From Palsa-504 sp963753195 (GTDB lineage Bacteria; Actinomycetota; Actinomycetes; Streptosporangiales; Streptosporangiaceae): DNA of 64,000 nt. Where the stretch lies: the NCBI GenBank assembly GCA_963753195.1, contig CAVWBH010000009.1, forward strand, positions 434,001 to 498,000. The letters are read 5' to 3'. Within the stretch, counting starts at the first letter, position 1, and the number at the start of each line of letters is the position of its first letter. Positions 44,884-53,581 of this stretch are shown here, in pieces. The notes beneath the pieces are model-generated. The model saw nothing but the letters and a program-made list of their open reading frames with translations, did not search any database and was not told the origin of the DNA. A program made the position numbers and the translations under genes.

Positions 44884-44966
44884 GTCGGGATAACAGAAAT
44901 CTTAAAAAATATTTAGCCCGCTGTAACCTGGTGCGATGGGGGAGCCTGGGCCGACCTGCCGCGGCA

Positions 44967-46121
44967 TTAGTCGTCGTCGTGATCCTGGGGTGATTCCTGA
45001 TGGCTCATCAGGCCTGCGGCGGCCGCGCGCATCGCCTTCAGGCCGGCCCCGCGGGGAACCTTGAGCGTCGCGTAGGCGATGGCGCCAGCCGGAATCGGCA
45101 GCCAGAAGTTCACCAGCCGCCACGCGAGCACGCCGAGGGTGGCCACGCTGCGGGTGACCCCGAAGCTGACCAGCAGGAGCGGGGCCACCGAGTCGATCAC
45201 GCCCAGCCCGGCTGGGGTCACGGGCAGGACACCGAGCACGTTGGCGATCCCGTAGGCGGCGAACAGCTCGACCGGGTTCGCCAGGTGGCCGAAGGCGGCG
45301 ACGAAGCACCACAGCGACGCCGCATCCAGCAGCCAGTTGAGCGATGCCCAGGTCAGCGCCCTGGCCAGGACGCGCCGGTCGTGGGCAAGCTTGGACAGCG
45401 AGGCGACGGAATCGCGGAAAACGCCTTCCAGACCCTCCCCGGTCAGGCCGGGAATCCGGTTTCCGACCGCGCGCAGGATGCGGGACGCGCGCTCGGTCCC
45501 GCGGGAAATGCCCAGGGCCAGGGCGGCGATGGCGAGCAGCAAGACCGCGCCGATGATGGCCACGGTCACGTAGATCGGATGGAAACCCGCGAGCGGGATG
45601 GACACGACGAGGGACAGCCACAGCAGGACGTTCAGCATCACGGTCGAGCCCAGGCCTTTGGTCGCCATCATCACCGCGGCGTCCTGGCCCTTGATGCCCT
45701 CGGTGGTAAACAGGCGATAGCCGACCCCCGCGCTGCCTACCGTGCCGGCCGGGATGACGTGCGCGACCGCCGCGGCAGCAAGATCGATCCGGAACAGCCG
45801 GGACAGGCCGGGCCCGCCATGCGGCAGCAGCGCCCGGGTCAGCAGGCCGTAGCAGAACAGGCTCGCGCTCTCCAGCACCACGCCTAGGCCCAGCCAGACG
45901 GGGTTCACCTGGCCGAGCAGGTACAAGTCCTTGCTGGCCCCGACCAGTTCCGGCACGACGAGATACTCGATGATCAGCAGCAGGATGAAGATGAGCACAC
46001 CGCGGCGCAGCGGCTTGACCAGGAACGGCAGCCATAGCCGCCATCTCCTCCACCGGCGGTCCCGCGGGCTCGGGTCTGCGCCGGAATCCTGGGCGCTAAT
46101 CCCGGCCCGGTCAGTCCGCAT
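44967..46121 (-). CDS. UPF0104 / lysylphosphatidylglycerol-synthase-type membrane protein
   Basis: A 384-residue protein with eight or so membrane helices. IPAGTVGSAGVGYRLFTTEG and GVLPVTPAGLGVIDSVAPL are the family signatures (the flippase-like region of LPG synthases). No soluble transferase domain follows, so it probably moves a lipid rather than aminoacylating it. It is upstream of sigK on the same strand, about 115 bases away. Confidence 0.9.
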   Translation of the reverse strand: MRTDRAGISAQDSGADPSPRDRRWRRWRLWLPFLVKPLRRGVLIFILLLIIEYLVVPELVGASKDLYLLGQVNPVWLGLGVVLESASLFCYGLLTRALLPHGGPGLSRLFRIDLAAAAVAHVIPAGTVGSAGVGYRLFTTEGIKGQDAAVMMATKGLGSTVMLNVLLWLSLVVSIPLAGFHPIYVTVAIIGAVLLLAIAALALGISRGTERASRILRAVGNRIPGLTGEGLEGVFRDSVASLSKLAHDRRVLARALTWASLNWLLDAASLWCFVAAFGHLANPVELFAAYGIANVLGVLPVTPAGLGVIDSVAPLLLVSFGVTRSVATLGVLAWRLVNFWLPIPAGAIAYATLKVPRGAGLKAMRAAAAGLMSHQESPQDHDDD

Positions 46122-46155
46122 GGGCTAGCGCCTACCCGGCGGCCGCCCGCACGGC

Positions 46156-46215
46156 CCGCACACGGCCTGCCCGCACACGGCCTGCCCGCACACGGCCTGC
46201 CCGCACACGGCCTGC
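46156..46215. repeat. 15-bp tandem repeat, four perfect copies
   Basis: CCGCACACGGCCTGC is repeated exactly four times just upstream of the UPF0104 gene start. A degenerate partial copy lies before it. It is outside the chosen coding region. Confidence 0.9.
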
Positions 46216-46427
46216 CCGGCACAGGCGGCCGGGGGTCGTCTGGGGCGGGGTGAGTGGCGATCAGCAGGCACTGGGCCGACGATCTTCGGGCTGCGGGGAC
46301 GTTTCGGCTCGTTTATGATCGTGGGCCAAAACGGGCTCCATTTTGCCGAACGGCCCATGAAAGCCCGTCAGCGGAGCGGCGAGAGTCCCAAGCTACGATT
46401 GGCTGCCCGCCAGAGCCGCAGCCGCCG

Positions 46428-46850
46428 TCATGAGCGGCAGTCGACCCAGACGACCTGTCTCCACGACGAGCCGTCCGGCGCAGTTACCGGCACCCAGCCG
46501 AACGTGACCGGGACGGTCTTCCCGGGCGTGCTCAGGCAGGCGGGCCAGCCACCGAGGTGGGTCTGGCCCTGCTGGTCGACCCACTGATCGACCCCCGAAA
46601 TCCCCTACACCCAGCTTGAGCCCGCGACGGTAACCGACGCCGTGTGGTCACCAGCAACATCGGCAACGCCGATCAGTACGGTAACCGGATGCTGGTGGTG
46701 CTCTCCGGCCAGGAAGGCCAGGAACGCGATCAGGCACGCCGCGCTGATCACAACCACAGCTCGCCTGACGCGGCGGCCGGGCGTTGGCTCCTGAACAGGC
46801 TTGTCCTCTACCGCAGCCGGTATCGCCAACTTGACTCCTCGAAAGCCCAT
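46428..46850 (-). pseudogene. Single-pass membrane protein interrupted by an amber codon
   Basis: The first 81 residues (MGFRGVKLAIP..., helix AVVVISAACLIAFLAFLAG at about 31-49) end at TAG (46605-46607). The same frame then continues for 58 residues with clear coding character: GISGVDQWVDQQG, GGWPACLSTPGKTVPVTFG and SWRQVVWVDCRS, then TGA. The downstream part has paired Cys and looks like a conserved extracellular domain, so a single nonsense change (for example TAC to TAG) is the simplest reading. Readthrough is possible but unproven. Confidence 0.65.
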
Positions 46851-47066
46851 CTGACGAAAGTCGCAGTGTCTGCCCTGGCCGCACGCCCGGTCAAGTGAGG
46901 CCCGGCCCGGGACGCATGCGTTCGCGCCTGCCGACGAATTAGCGAATCAGGACACTAGCGGCAGCGGGCAGAATAATTGGCGCAGGCGGCCGGGAGCTCG
47001 GCGAGCTGTTGAGCGGCCGCGGCTGTGCAGCCAGGCTAGGAGCGGCCCGGCCGGCGACCGGCGGCG

Positions 47067-47372
47067 TCAGGGAATCGGCAGGTCGTGGTGCTGCTGAGCG
47101 AACTGCCGTTCGCCATCGGTCAGCTCTCCCTCGCGCACCGGGACGACCAGGCTCCAGTGCTTTCCGACCGGGCAGTGCTGGATCCTCGCCACGACCAGGT
47201 CGAGTTCCTTGATTTTCACGGCCGGGATCCACACCGTGGTGAACACGTGACCCTGACGGCACCGGACGACGACGTTTCCGCCCAGCTTGTAGCCGAGCAG
47301 CCGCGCGACCACGGTCCCGCCTGCGATCACGCCTCCGATGATCAGAGCTGGGGTGACGATCCGCCGTGACAT
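47067..47372 (-). CDS. Conserved hypothetical membrane-anchored protein
   Basis: A 101-residue protein with one N-terminal helix (VTPALIIGGVIAGGTVVARLLG) and a soluble part with RCRQGHVFTTVWIP and QHCPVGKHWSLVVPV. Cys-x3-H pairs suggest a metal site. Similar proteins are widespread in actinomycetes, without known function. The ATG at 47372 lies about ten bases after CATAAT, which suggests a leaderless message. Longer frames upstream run into the GGCTCGCT repeat and are not credible. Confidence 0.75.
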   Translation of the reverse strand: MSRRIVTPALIIGGVIAGGTVVARLLGYKLGGNVVVRCRQGHVFTTVWIPAVKIKELDLVVARIQHCPVGKHWSLVVPVREGELTDGERQFAQQHHDLPIP

Positions 47373-47388
47373 GCGGTCATTATGGCAT

Positions 47389-47428
47389 CTCGCTGGCTCG
47401 CTGGCTCGCTGGCTCGCTGGCTCGCTGG
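47389..47428. repeat. 8-bp tandem repeat, five copies
   Basis: CTCGCTGG is repeated five times in perfect tandem just upstream of the hypothetical gene at 47067-47372. The period is not a multiple of three, and it lies in noncoding DNA. Confidence 0.9.
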
Positions 47429-47560
47429 CCGCGCCCGCGCCTGCGGTGGCGGGCGCCGGATGGCCTTTGGGAAAGTTCCTGAGCCCAAAATCGGCTACGT
47501 CCAGCGACCAAGCGGTCACCGGTGCATGATAGAGGGATTCCCGTCGGAGGGTGGCCAGCG

Positions 47561-47821
47561 ATGACAGGTCACGATGACGCCTCCGGATCCCTGCGGACTC
47601 TGGCCGGGCACCTGCACCGGCTCGGCTTGCATGCCCGTCTGGGATGCGGTCCGTGTCCCGCGCTTGAGGTGGCGAACCCGCTGTCTGAGGCCGTCTCCGC
47701 GACCGTCGGCGTCGCGGGCGGGTGCTATGTCGCGTTTGACGGCATGGTGCTCGCCTCTGCTGGCGAGCCACGTGCGGCGGCGTCCCGGCTGGCCTACCTG
47801 CTGGGGCTTATCCGCGCGTGA
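47561..47821 (+). CDS. Small hypothetical protein
   Basis: An 86-residue protein from the ATG at 47561, with GGAGGG about nine bases before it. It reads LAGHLHRLGLHARLGCGPCPALEV and ends RLAYLLGLIRA, with three Cys (two as a GCGPC pair) and no membrane segment. No family is recognised. Its end overlaps the convergent STAS gene by 14 bases. Confidence 0.65.
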   Translation: MTGHDDASGSLRTLAGHLHRLGLHARLGCGPCPALEVANPLSEAVSATVGVAGGCYVAFDGMVLASAGEPRAAASRLAYLLGLIRA

Positions 47822-48326
47822 GGACACCCCCGCCCTCTGACTGGGTGTCGGGGGTGTCGTTCTGGGTGCCGGGGGTGTTGTTCTGGGTGCCGGGGGTGTT
47901 GTTCTGGGTGCCGGGGGTGTCGTTCGATCCGGTGCCGAGGTCGCCGTTCCAGGCGTTGAAGTCCGCGACGGTGAGGAAGACCAGCAGTGACCGGTCCAGC
48001 CCGGTGATCCGCATCCTCTCGCGTGCCTCGGAGTCGGGCGCGACCACCAGGAACACCTTGCTGGCCGCGATTGCGCGGCGGTGGATGCCGGTCAGCACCT
48101 CCAAGGCGGAGGCGTCGGCCAGCACCGCCTCGGCCAGGTTCACCGCGATGAACAGGAGGGTGCTGTCCAGGGCGGCGCGAAGCCCGGTATGCAGCAGTCC
48201 TGCCGTGTCGGCTCCGACCGTCCCGCAGACGTTCACCACCAGGCAGCGGCCGCGCCTATGTGAGGTAAGCAGCAAACCCATCGAGTCCAAGACAGCCTCC
48301 CGCTGCCGCTCGACTGCATGTGCCAC
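47808..48326 (-). CDS. STAS-domain protein (anti-anti-sigma-like) with heptad tail
   Basis: A 172-residue protein. CLVVNVCGTVGADTAGLLHTGL and LAEAVLADASALEVLTGIHRRA form the STAS fold, the second carrying DASAL where classical anti-anti-sigma factors have the phosphorylated Ser. The tail (about 131-165) has four TPGTQN-type heptads from 21-bp repeats. It is likely a partner-switching regulator. The GAF-ANTAR gene lies divergently organised upstream in the same direction. Confidence 0.85.
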   Translation of the reverse strand: MAHAVERQREAVLDSMGLLLTSHRRGRCLVVNVCGTVGADTAGLLHTGLRAALDSTLLFIAVNLAEAVLADASALEVLTGIHRRAIAASKVFLVVAPDSEARERMRITGLDRSLLVFLTVADFNAWNGDLGTGSNDTPGTQNNTPGTQNNTPGTQNDTPDTQSEGGGVLTRG

Positions 48327-48377
48327 GTCTCAGGACCGCATGCTGGTTCTGATTAGAAACTTTAAGGCATGTTCATG

Positions 48378-48412
48378 GCGCTGACATGGCTAATCTCACA
48401 ATTAGTCAGCGC
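48378..48412 (-). terminator. Hairpin after the GAF-ANTAR gene
   Basis: GCGCTGAC pairs with GTCAGCGC, and inside it CTAAT can pair with ATTAG after a bulge. It starts 11 bases beyond the GAF-ANTAR stop. Confidence 0.55.
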
Positions 48413-48422
48413 AATATTACGG

Positions 48423-49181
48423 TCAGTTCGGGACATTCTGGGCACGAGTCCGGGGCGCGGGCGGGTCGAAGGGGGGCGACTGGGGTGGCCGCGCGCCGGC
48501 GCCCTCGACGATCTGAGCAGCGAAGGCCCGGAGTTTGATGTTGCGGTTCTGCGACGTCGTGCGCAAGATCGCGAACGCGTCCGCGGCCGTGATCCGCCGT
48601 TGGCCCATGAGCACGCCGATCGCCTGGTCGATGACCGCACGGGAGTCCAACGAGGCACGCAGCTGATCAGTGAGGGCAACATGGTCGGCCAGCCTGACGG
48701 CGATCGACAGGGCCCCAGAGGCGTCGTGCGCGAAACGCTTGGCGCGGCGGGTCGCCGCCGGCCCGAAGGATCCGGTCACCTGCGAATACAGGTTGAACGC
48801 GCCGATGGTGCGGCTGCCGCTGCTGAGCGGGAGCGACAGCGAGGACCGGATTCCGTGCTGAAGGGCCGTAGCCGCGTAGGCGGCCCACCGCTGGTCGCTG
48901 GCCAGGTCCTCGATCGACACCAGGGTGCCGGTGCGCAGCGCGTGCAGGCACGGCCCCTGATCCAGGCCGTATTGCACCTCATCCACCTGCGCAGCCAGGG
49001 CGTCCGTGGCGGCCACCGTCAGCAGGCGTCCGTTCGTCTGCAAGGTGATCCCGCACGACAGCCCGTCACCCACCGTCAGGACGGCCAGGGCAGCCATCTC
49101 AGCCAGGAACTCCTGGATGGTCTCGGTACCCAGTAGCAGCGCCTGCATCTCCACGATGCTCACCGCGACGTCGTCGGGCAT
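48423..49181 (-). CDS. GAF-ANTAR RNA-binding antiterminator
   Basis: A 252-residue protein with an N-terminal GAF domain (about 20-160, GLDQGPCLHALRTGTLVSIEDL) and a C-terminal ANTAR domain (LRASLDSRAVIDQAIGVLMGQRRITAADAFAILR). ANTAR domains bind tandem RNA hairpins to prevent termination. A disordered Pro-rich tail ends it. GAGGCAGGC precedes the ATG. The STAS gene downstream may be in the same regulatory circuit. Confidence 0.93.
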   Translation of the reverse strand: MPDDVAVSIVEMQALLLGTETIQEFLAEMAALAVLTVGDGLSCGITLQTNGRLLTVAATDALAAQVDEVQYGLDQGPCLHALRTGTLVSIEDLASDQRWAAYAATALQHGIRSSLSLPLSSGSRTIGAFNLYSQVTGSFGPAATRRAKRFAHDASGALSIAVRLADHVALTDQLRASLDSRAVIDQAIGVLMGQRRITAADAFAILRTTSQNRNIKLRAFAAQIVEGAGARPPQSPPFDPPAPRTRAQNVPN

Positions 49182-49491
49182 GCCTGCCTCGGCGATGATC
49201 CACGACCAGTTCCAGGAGCCCGCCGCCGGCGGGCAACTGACTTCACGTCACACCCTGGGACGGCCCGTCCCCTGCGGGCGGGCGCGGAATGCCTCAAAGC
49301 AGTAGCTCAACCATCCTCCCGATCCGGCACCCGCGCAAATCCGGCCGCCGCGCGGAGGAGATCCAGACGGCGATGGCCGGACCGTCCTCGTCCGCCCTGG
49401 CCGCCACGCGCGGACCGGCCTGGCCATCTTTTCCTGTGCCGCGCCCGGCGCGGCGTAACCCGGCGGAAACATCTGGACTAGATCATTAATC
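49182..49491. other. Divergent intergenic region
   Basis: 310 bases between the GAF-ANTAR and transglutaminase-like starts. Short frames on both strands lack coding character. It should hold promoters for both genes, but none matches consensus closely. Confidence 0.4.
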
Positions 49492-50331
49492 ATGGAAACG
49501 CGCCGGATCCGGATCGGATGCGACTTCACCTATGTCGCCGCCGTCCCCACGCCGGTGATCTTCCACGTCCAGCCGGCGGCAGCCGCGCATATTTCCCTCG
49601 AGGGCGGGCAGTGGGCGTCCGAGCCCGTCATGAACATCCGCGCCTACACCGATCTGTACAGCAATCCGTGCTTGCGCACGGTGCTGCCCGCGGGCCGGTC
49701 CGGCTTTCATTACCAGGCCGTGGCCGTGGTGCCGGATCAGACCGAAGAGGTGGACGAGGATGCGCCGGAGTGCCCGCCGGATGCGCTCCCCGACGCCACC
49801 TTGATCTACACCCTGCCGAGCCGGTACTGCCTGCCCGACGTGCTCGGCGACGAGGCCTGGTCCCGTTTCGGCGGGCTGAAGCCCGGCTACCGCCGGGTGC
49901 AGGCCATCTGCGATCACGTGCACAGCCACCTGACCTTCCAGTACGGCAGCACGACGGCCCTGTCCAGCGCCGCCGACGTCAACCGGACCAGGATCGGGGT
50001 CTGCCGTGACTTCACCCATCTGGCGGTGTCGTTCTGCCGGGCGCTGAACATCCCGGCCCGCTATGTCTTCGGCTACCTGCCCGACATGGACGTCCCGCCG
50101 GATCCGGCGCCGATGGACTTCGCGGCCTGGATGGAAGTGTGGCTGGGCGATCGCTGGTGGACGTTCGATCCCCGCAACAACATCAGGCGCAAGGGACGTA
50201 TCGTGATCGGCCGGGGCCGGGACGCCTCCGACGTCGCCATGGCCACCACCTTCGGCGGCCCGCTGCTCGAGTCGATGCTCGTCCAGGCCGAGGAAGACCA
50301 GGAGCGGAGGAAGCCCGATGATGCTCGATAG
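49492..50331 (+). CDS. Transglutaminase-like protein, catalytic His not in usual place
   Basis: A 279-residue transglutaminase/protease-like protein. Cys171 in GVCRDFTHLAVSFCRALNIPARY and Asp226 in WWTFDPRNN are in place. The position usually occupied by the catalytic His reads MDFAAWMEVWL, with Ala211. Some relatives also vary here, so activity is uncertain. N-terminal beta domain precedes the core (1-110). It overlaps the next transglutaminase gene by 14 bases, so the two are co-translated. Confidence 0.85.
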   Translation: METRRIRIGCDFTYVAAVPTPVIFHVQPAAAAHISLEGGQWASEPVMNIRAYTDLYSNPCLRTVLPAGRSGFHYQAVAVVPDQTEEVDEDAPECPPDALPDATLIYTLPSRYCLPDVLGDEAWSRFGGLKPGYRRVQAICDHVHSHLTFQYGSTTALSSAADVNRTRIGVCRDFTHLAVSFCRALNIPARYVFGYLPDMDVPPDPAPMDFAAWMEVWLGDRWWTFDPRNNIRRKGRIVIGRGRDASDVAMATTFGGPLLESMLVQAEEDQERRKPDDAR

Positions 50332-51220
50332 CTCGGTGCTGCACGCCCCGGTGCTGGATCACCGCGGGCTCGACCTGGGCGCCGCCCGGCGCGTCCGCTA
50401 CGTCCTGGAGCAGAGCTTCCGCTACGAGTACGACGCGCCCGTGGAGTCGCTGCGGCAGCGGCTCGTCATCGTGCCGCCGCCTCGGCACGGCAACCAGTAC
50501 CTGCGCGCGCATCGCCTCGAGGTGACCGGCGCGAAAGTCCGGCGCCGGGTGGGCCGGGACGCAGCCGGCAACGTCGTCGCCCGGCTGCACGCCGATCGTG
50601 TGCCACAGGCGATCGAGTTCCGGCTGGCCGCCGTGCTCGAACGGGTCCGTGACGACGGGCCCACGGTGCTCGCCGCCGAGGCGCTGCACAGCCCTCGCCT
50701 GCTGCGGCCAACCACGCTCACGGCGGCCGACGAGCGGCTGCGCGGCATGGCCGCCGACATCGCCCGCCAGACCGCCAGGAACGGCGACGGCGACCCGGAG
50801 GAGACCGCGAGCAGGATCTGCGCGGCCGTCTTCGGCGCGATCACCTACCAGTACGGCATCACGTCGGTCGCTACCACGGCCGCCGAGGCGCTGGCCGCCG
50901 GCCGCGGTGTCTGCCAGGACTTCGCGCATGTGATGCTCGCTCTCTGCCACCTCGTCCGGCTGCCCGCCCGTTACGTATCGGGACACCTAGTCGGCCAGGG
51001 CGGCACCCACGCCTGGGTGGAGGTGATCGTGCCACGCGCCGGGCACGCCGAGGCCGTCGCGTTCGACCCGTGTAACGGCCGGCGCACTGACGGCGGCTAC
51101 GTCACGGTCGCGACCGGCCGCGACTACGGCGACGTCTCCCCCACATCCGGCTCCTACGTCGGCACGTCCCGCGGCCGCCTGACCGCCGACCGCCGCGTAG
51201 GCATCCTCGCCGCGGCCTGA
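50318..51220 (+). CDS. Transglutaminase-like cysteine protease-fold protein
   Basis: A 300-residue protein with the full triad: Cys199 in GRGVCQDFAHVML, His231 in GGTHAWVEV and Asp250 in AVAFDPCN. The N-terminal region (RVRYVLEQSFRYEYDAPV) is the bacterial transglutaminase beta domain. GGAGGAAG is before the ATG within the preceding gene. With its partner it may form a complex in which only this member is clearly catalytic. Confidence 0.92.
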   Translation: MMLDSSVLHAPVLDHRGLDLGAARRVRYVLEQSFRYEYDAPVESLRQRLVIVPPPRHGNQYLRAHRLEVTGAKVRRRVGRDAAGNVVARLHADRVPQAIEFRLAAVLERVRDDGPTVLAAEALHSPRLLRPTTLTAADERLRGMAADIARQTARNGDGDPEETASRICAAVFGAITYQYGITSVATTAAEALAAGRGVCQDFAHVMLALCHLVRLPARYVSGHLVGQGGTHAWVEVIVPRAGHAEAVAFDPCNGRRTDGGYVTVATGRDYGDVSPTSGSYVGTSRGRLTADRRVGILAAA

Positions 51221-51246
51221 CCCAGCCGCGTCCCACGCGAGGGGCA

Positions 51247-51820
51247 GTGGGTAACGTGGGCCGGGTGGCGGATGCGCTTCCGGGCCGAGCGGCACCCCTA
51301 GGGGCGACGCCGCGTGACGGGGGAACCAACTTCGCGGTGGCGTCCGGCATCGCCGACGCGATCGAGCTGTGCCTGTTCGATGAGGCCGGGGCCGAGCGGC
51401 GGGTCCAGCTGCCCGAATACAGCTACGGCGTCTGGCACGGTTTCGTCCCGGGCGTCGGCCCCGGGCAGGCCTAGAGGTACCGCGTGCGCGGGCCCTGGGA
51501 CCCCGCCCGGGGGCTGCGCTGCAATCCCGCCAAGCTGCTGCTGGACCCATACGCGCAGGCGGTGCACGGCGAAGTCGCGTTCGGGCCGGAGGTGTTCGAC
51601 TACGACCCGGCCGACCAGGACACGCCGAGCGGGCTGGACTCCGCGGGACACGTCCCGCGCGGCATCGTCACCGACGCCGCGTTCGGGTGGGACGGCGACG
51701 AGCCGCCGCGGCAGAGCATGCCGGACACGATCATCTACGAGGCGCACGTCAAGGGCCTCACCATGCGTCATCCGGACGTGCCCGAGCCGCTGCGCGGCAC
51801 CTACGCCGGGCTGGCGATGA
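51247..51820 (+). pseudogene. Relic of glycogen debranching enzyme GlgX
   Basis: The first 75 codons (PLGATPRDGGTNFAVASG, CLFDEAGAERRVQLPEY, GVWHGFVPGVGPGQ) are the CBM48 start of GlgX. TAG at 51472 then interrupts it. The same frame continues with RGPWDPARGLRCNPAKLLLDPYAQAV and TIIYEAHVKGLTMRHPDVPEPLRGTYAGLAM, and homology stops there, before any GH13 catalytic residue. About 500 residues are missing. It is both nonsense-mutated and truncated. Confidence 0.85.
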
Positions 51821-51873
51821 CCCGGCCGCTCCCGGCGTTCCGACCGGCTCGCGGCGGGCCGCCGGCGAGCAGG

Positions 51874-52104
51874 TTACGGTCGGGCCCCGTTCGCTATGCG
51901 TGCTGAGGGGACCGCGGCCGACGAATCATGAGTGACCCAGACCCAGGAGGCCAGCTGGTCGCCGGGCACGTACCCGGGCCGGGCCGCGTGTACCCGCGGC
52001 GCGGCGCAGGCCATCATCACCACGGCCGTCACCAGCAACAGCAACCCGGCGGCCCCGGTCAGCCACGTCGAGGAGGCCCGCGGCCCGCTCACCACCGCAC
52101 CCAT
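51874..52104 (-). CDS. Small membrane protein
   Basis: A 76-residue frame with GGTGGAGACG just before the ATG. One hydrophobic helix (TWLTGAAGLLLLVTAVVMMAC) is followed by a soluble part with GYVPGDQLASWVWVTHD. A Cys at the end of the helix is lipobox-like, but the context is weak. No family is recognised. Upstream is a 15-bp repeat (about 52118-52165). Confidence 0.45.
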   Translation of the reverse strand: MGAVVSGPRASSTWLTGAAGLLLLVTAVVMMACAAPRVHAARPGYVPGDQLASWVWVTHDSSAAVPSARIANGARP

Positions 52105-52652
52105 CGTCTCCACCCGTTTCCCCGTCGCAACATTCCCCGTCGCAACATTCCCCGTCGCAACCCTGCCCGCTGTCCACGGTAGGGACCGCGGCCGGCGATC
52201 GGGATGGTGCTGTCCCCCGGAGTTGGCCGGGGGGGTTACCCCCACCTCGATCCCGCCCTGGTTGAGCGGGGATAGAGGTGGGCTGAAGGGCAGACGGCAC
52301 AGCCGCCCGGATGTCATCGGCGGGCGGGGGGCAAGGGAGGGCCGGGGAAGCACGGCCCGTTCGGAAAAATGAGAAAACAGATGTGGCGGGGAGGACCGTG
52401 GGCATTATCGCGGATTAGGTAAAGGCATTAAAAACTGGCCGATGCGATACGGCGCACGCTGCAAGGCCCCCTCCATCTCATACGTGGAGGGGGCCTTGTT
52501 GCATTGTGCCCGACCTCGGCGGAGTCGCGTATGACCGACACGCCGGAATTCGCCGCCCCGCCATCCGCGCTTAAACGGGCCGCGGCGCGGGCACCGCGCG
52601 AGCTGGAGGTAGCGCGGATGCTGTCGGGCCTGGAGATGGCCAGGGGACTGGT
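52105..52652. other. Intergenic region
   Basis: About 550 bases. It includes the 15-bp repeat GTCGCAACATTCCCC (three copies, about 52118-52165), a GC-rich stretch with several short dyads and the terminator at 52462-52498. A plus-strand frame near 52530-52645 has coding-like third positions but no recognisable product, possibly a relic. Confidence 0.45.
52462..52498 (-). terminator. Terminator hairpin, 14-bp stem
   Basis: CAAGGCCCCCTCCA pairs perfectly with 52485-52498 around a 9-base loop. It lies about 155 bases beyond the end of the DUF202 pair and may end that transcript. Confidence 0.7.
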
Positions 52653-52952
52653 TCAGGCGGTGAACGAGACGACCAGGGCGACCACGGCCACCCCGACGAT
52701 CGTGGCCGTGACCAGGATGAGCCTGGCCTGCCGACGGTAAGCCAGGCGGCCCAGCGGCCAGATCGCCGCGGCCACGGCCAGCAGGATCAGGCCCGGGATG
52801 ACATCCCGCTTCAGCACCACGCCACCGACAGCGGCGAAGGAGATGGCGGTACGGGTCCAGGCCAGCGCGGTACGCTCCCGGGCCAGGCCGGGACGGGAGG
52901 CCGGGTCAGGGCCGGGCTCGCGGGGAGCGCCGGGCTGGTTGCCGGGGGCCAT
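52653..52952 (-). CDS. DUF202 membrane protein
   Basis: A 99-residue protein. GLARERTALAWTRTAISFAAVGG is the DUF202 signature and three membrane helices follow. Its ATG overlaps the stop of the preceding DUF202 gene by one base (TGATG), so the two are translated together, probably as subunits of one small membrane complex. Function unknown. Confidence 0.9.
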   Translation of the reverse strand: MAPGNQPGAPREPGPDPASRPGLARERTALAWTRTAISFAAVGGVVLKRDVIPGLILLAVAAAIWPLGRLAYRRQARLILVTATIVGVAVVALVVSFTA

Positions 52953-53329
52953 CAACGCAGCGCCGAGACCAGGACCACGACGGCGGCCGCGACCGCCATT
53001 ACGGCGATGATCACGGCCATGATCAGCGGCATGACCGACCGGGGCAGCGGCTGCCCGTGACGCATGGCCCGCTGGCTCCTGGTCCACTCGCCGTAGGCGG
53101 TAACCGCGACGACGGCGCCGAACACGATGAGCGGCAGGCCGAGCGCGTGACGGCCCCACGGCACGCCGGGGAATGGCGGCAGCAGCTGAACGACCCCCAG
53201 ACCGGCCACGACCAGGGCCAGGGCGGTCCGGCTCCAGGCCAGGAAGGTGCGCTCGTTGGCGAAGGTGAACCGCGGGTCGGGCTCGGTGCCCTCATCGTCA
53301 CCAGGCCGCTGGCCGCCAGAGTCGGCCAC
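52952..53329 (-). CDS. DUF202 (YidH-like) membrane protein
   Basis: A 125-residue protein with RFTFANERTFLAWSRTALALVV, the YidH/DUF202 signature, and three helices. AAGGGGGT precedes the GTG. Pairs of DUF202 proteins are usual in actinobacteria. Function unknown. Confidence 0.9.
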   Translation of the reverse strand: MADSGGQRPGDDEGTEPDPRFTFANERTFLAWSRTALALVVAGLGVVQLLPPFPGVPWGRHALGLPLIVFGAVVAVTAYGEWTRSQRAMRHGQPLPRSVMPLIMAVIIAVMAVAAAVVVLVSALR

Positions 53330-53411
53330 CCAGCACCCCCTTAGCTCGAGCAGAGCGAATTACTGCGGGCCAGGTTACGAAGCGCCGTCTCCCGGAAGAC
53401 GACGGTCAGGC

Positions 53412-53560
53412 TCACGACAAGGTTGCTGAATCGATCCGGTCAAGATCCGCGAGGTCATCGACGTTGATCAGTGCGGCGACCGGCTTGCCGTGCATCGACG
53501 TTAACACCGTGCGGGAACCCTTGCGGGCAGCAACACGTGTGCCGGACCAGCGTGCCTGGC
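53412..53560 (-). pseudogene. Fragment of a Phd/YefM-type antitoxin
   Basis: The last 40 or so residues of the frame, TVLTSMHGKPVAALINVDDLADLDRID, match the C-terminal half of Phd/YefM antitoxins (G-K-P-V-A-A-L). The DNA-binding N-terminal half is absent, and the upstream codons look random. No toxin gene is adjacent. Probably a relic; the upstream limit is approximate. Confidence 0.45.
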
Positions 53561-53581
53561 CGGCACGGCCGGGCACATTCT

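Noticed and set aside
44902..46053. 383-codon frame overlapping the UPF0104 gene on the same strand
   Set aside because: Arg/Gly/Pro-rich composition with no hydrophobic helices; the other frame has the real family motifs.
48378..48412. Hairpin considered as an ANTAR target
   Set aside because: ANTAR targets are two tandem stems with conserved loop A and G ahead of the regulated gene; this is one stem after the gene.
52504..52740. Plus-strand frame beginning after the terminator hairpin
   Set aside because: The second half is antisense to a clear DUF202 gene; the first half may be a relic but has no recognisable product.
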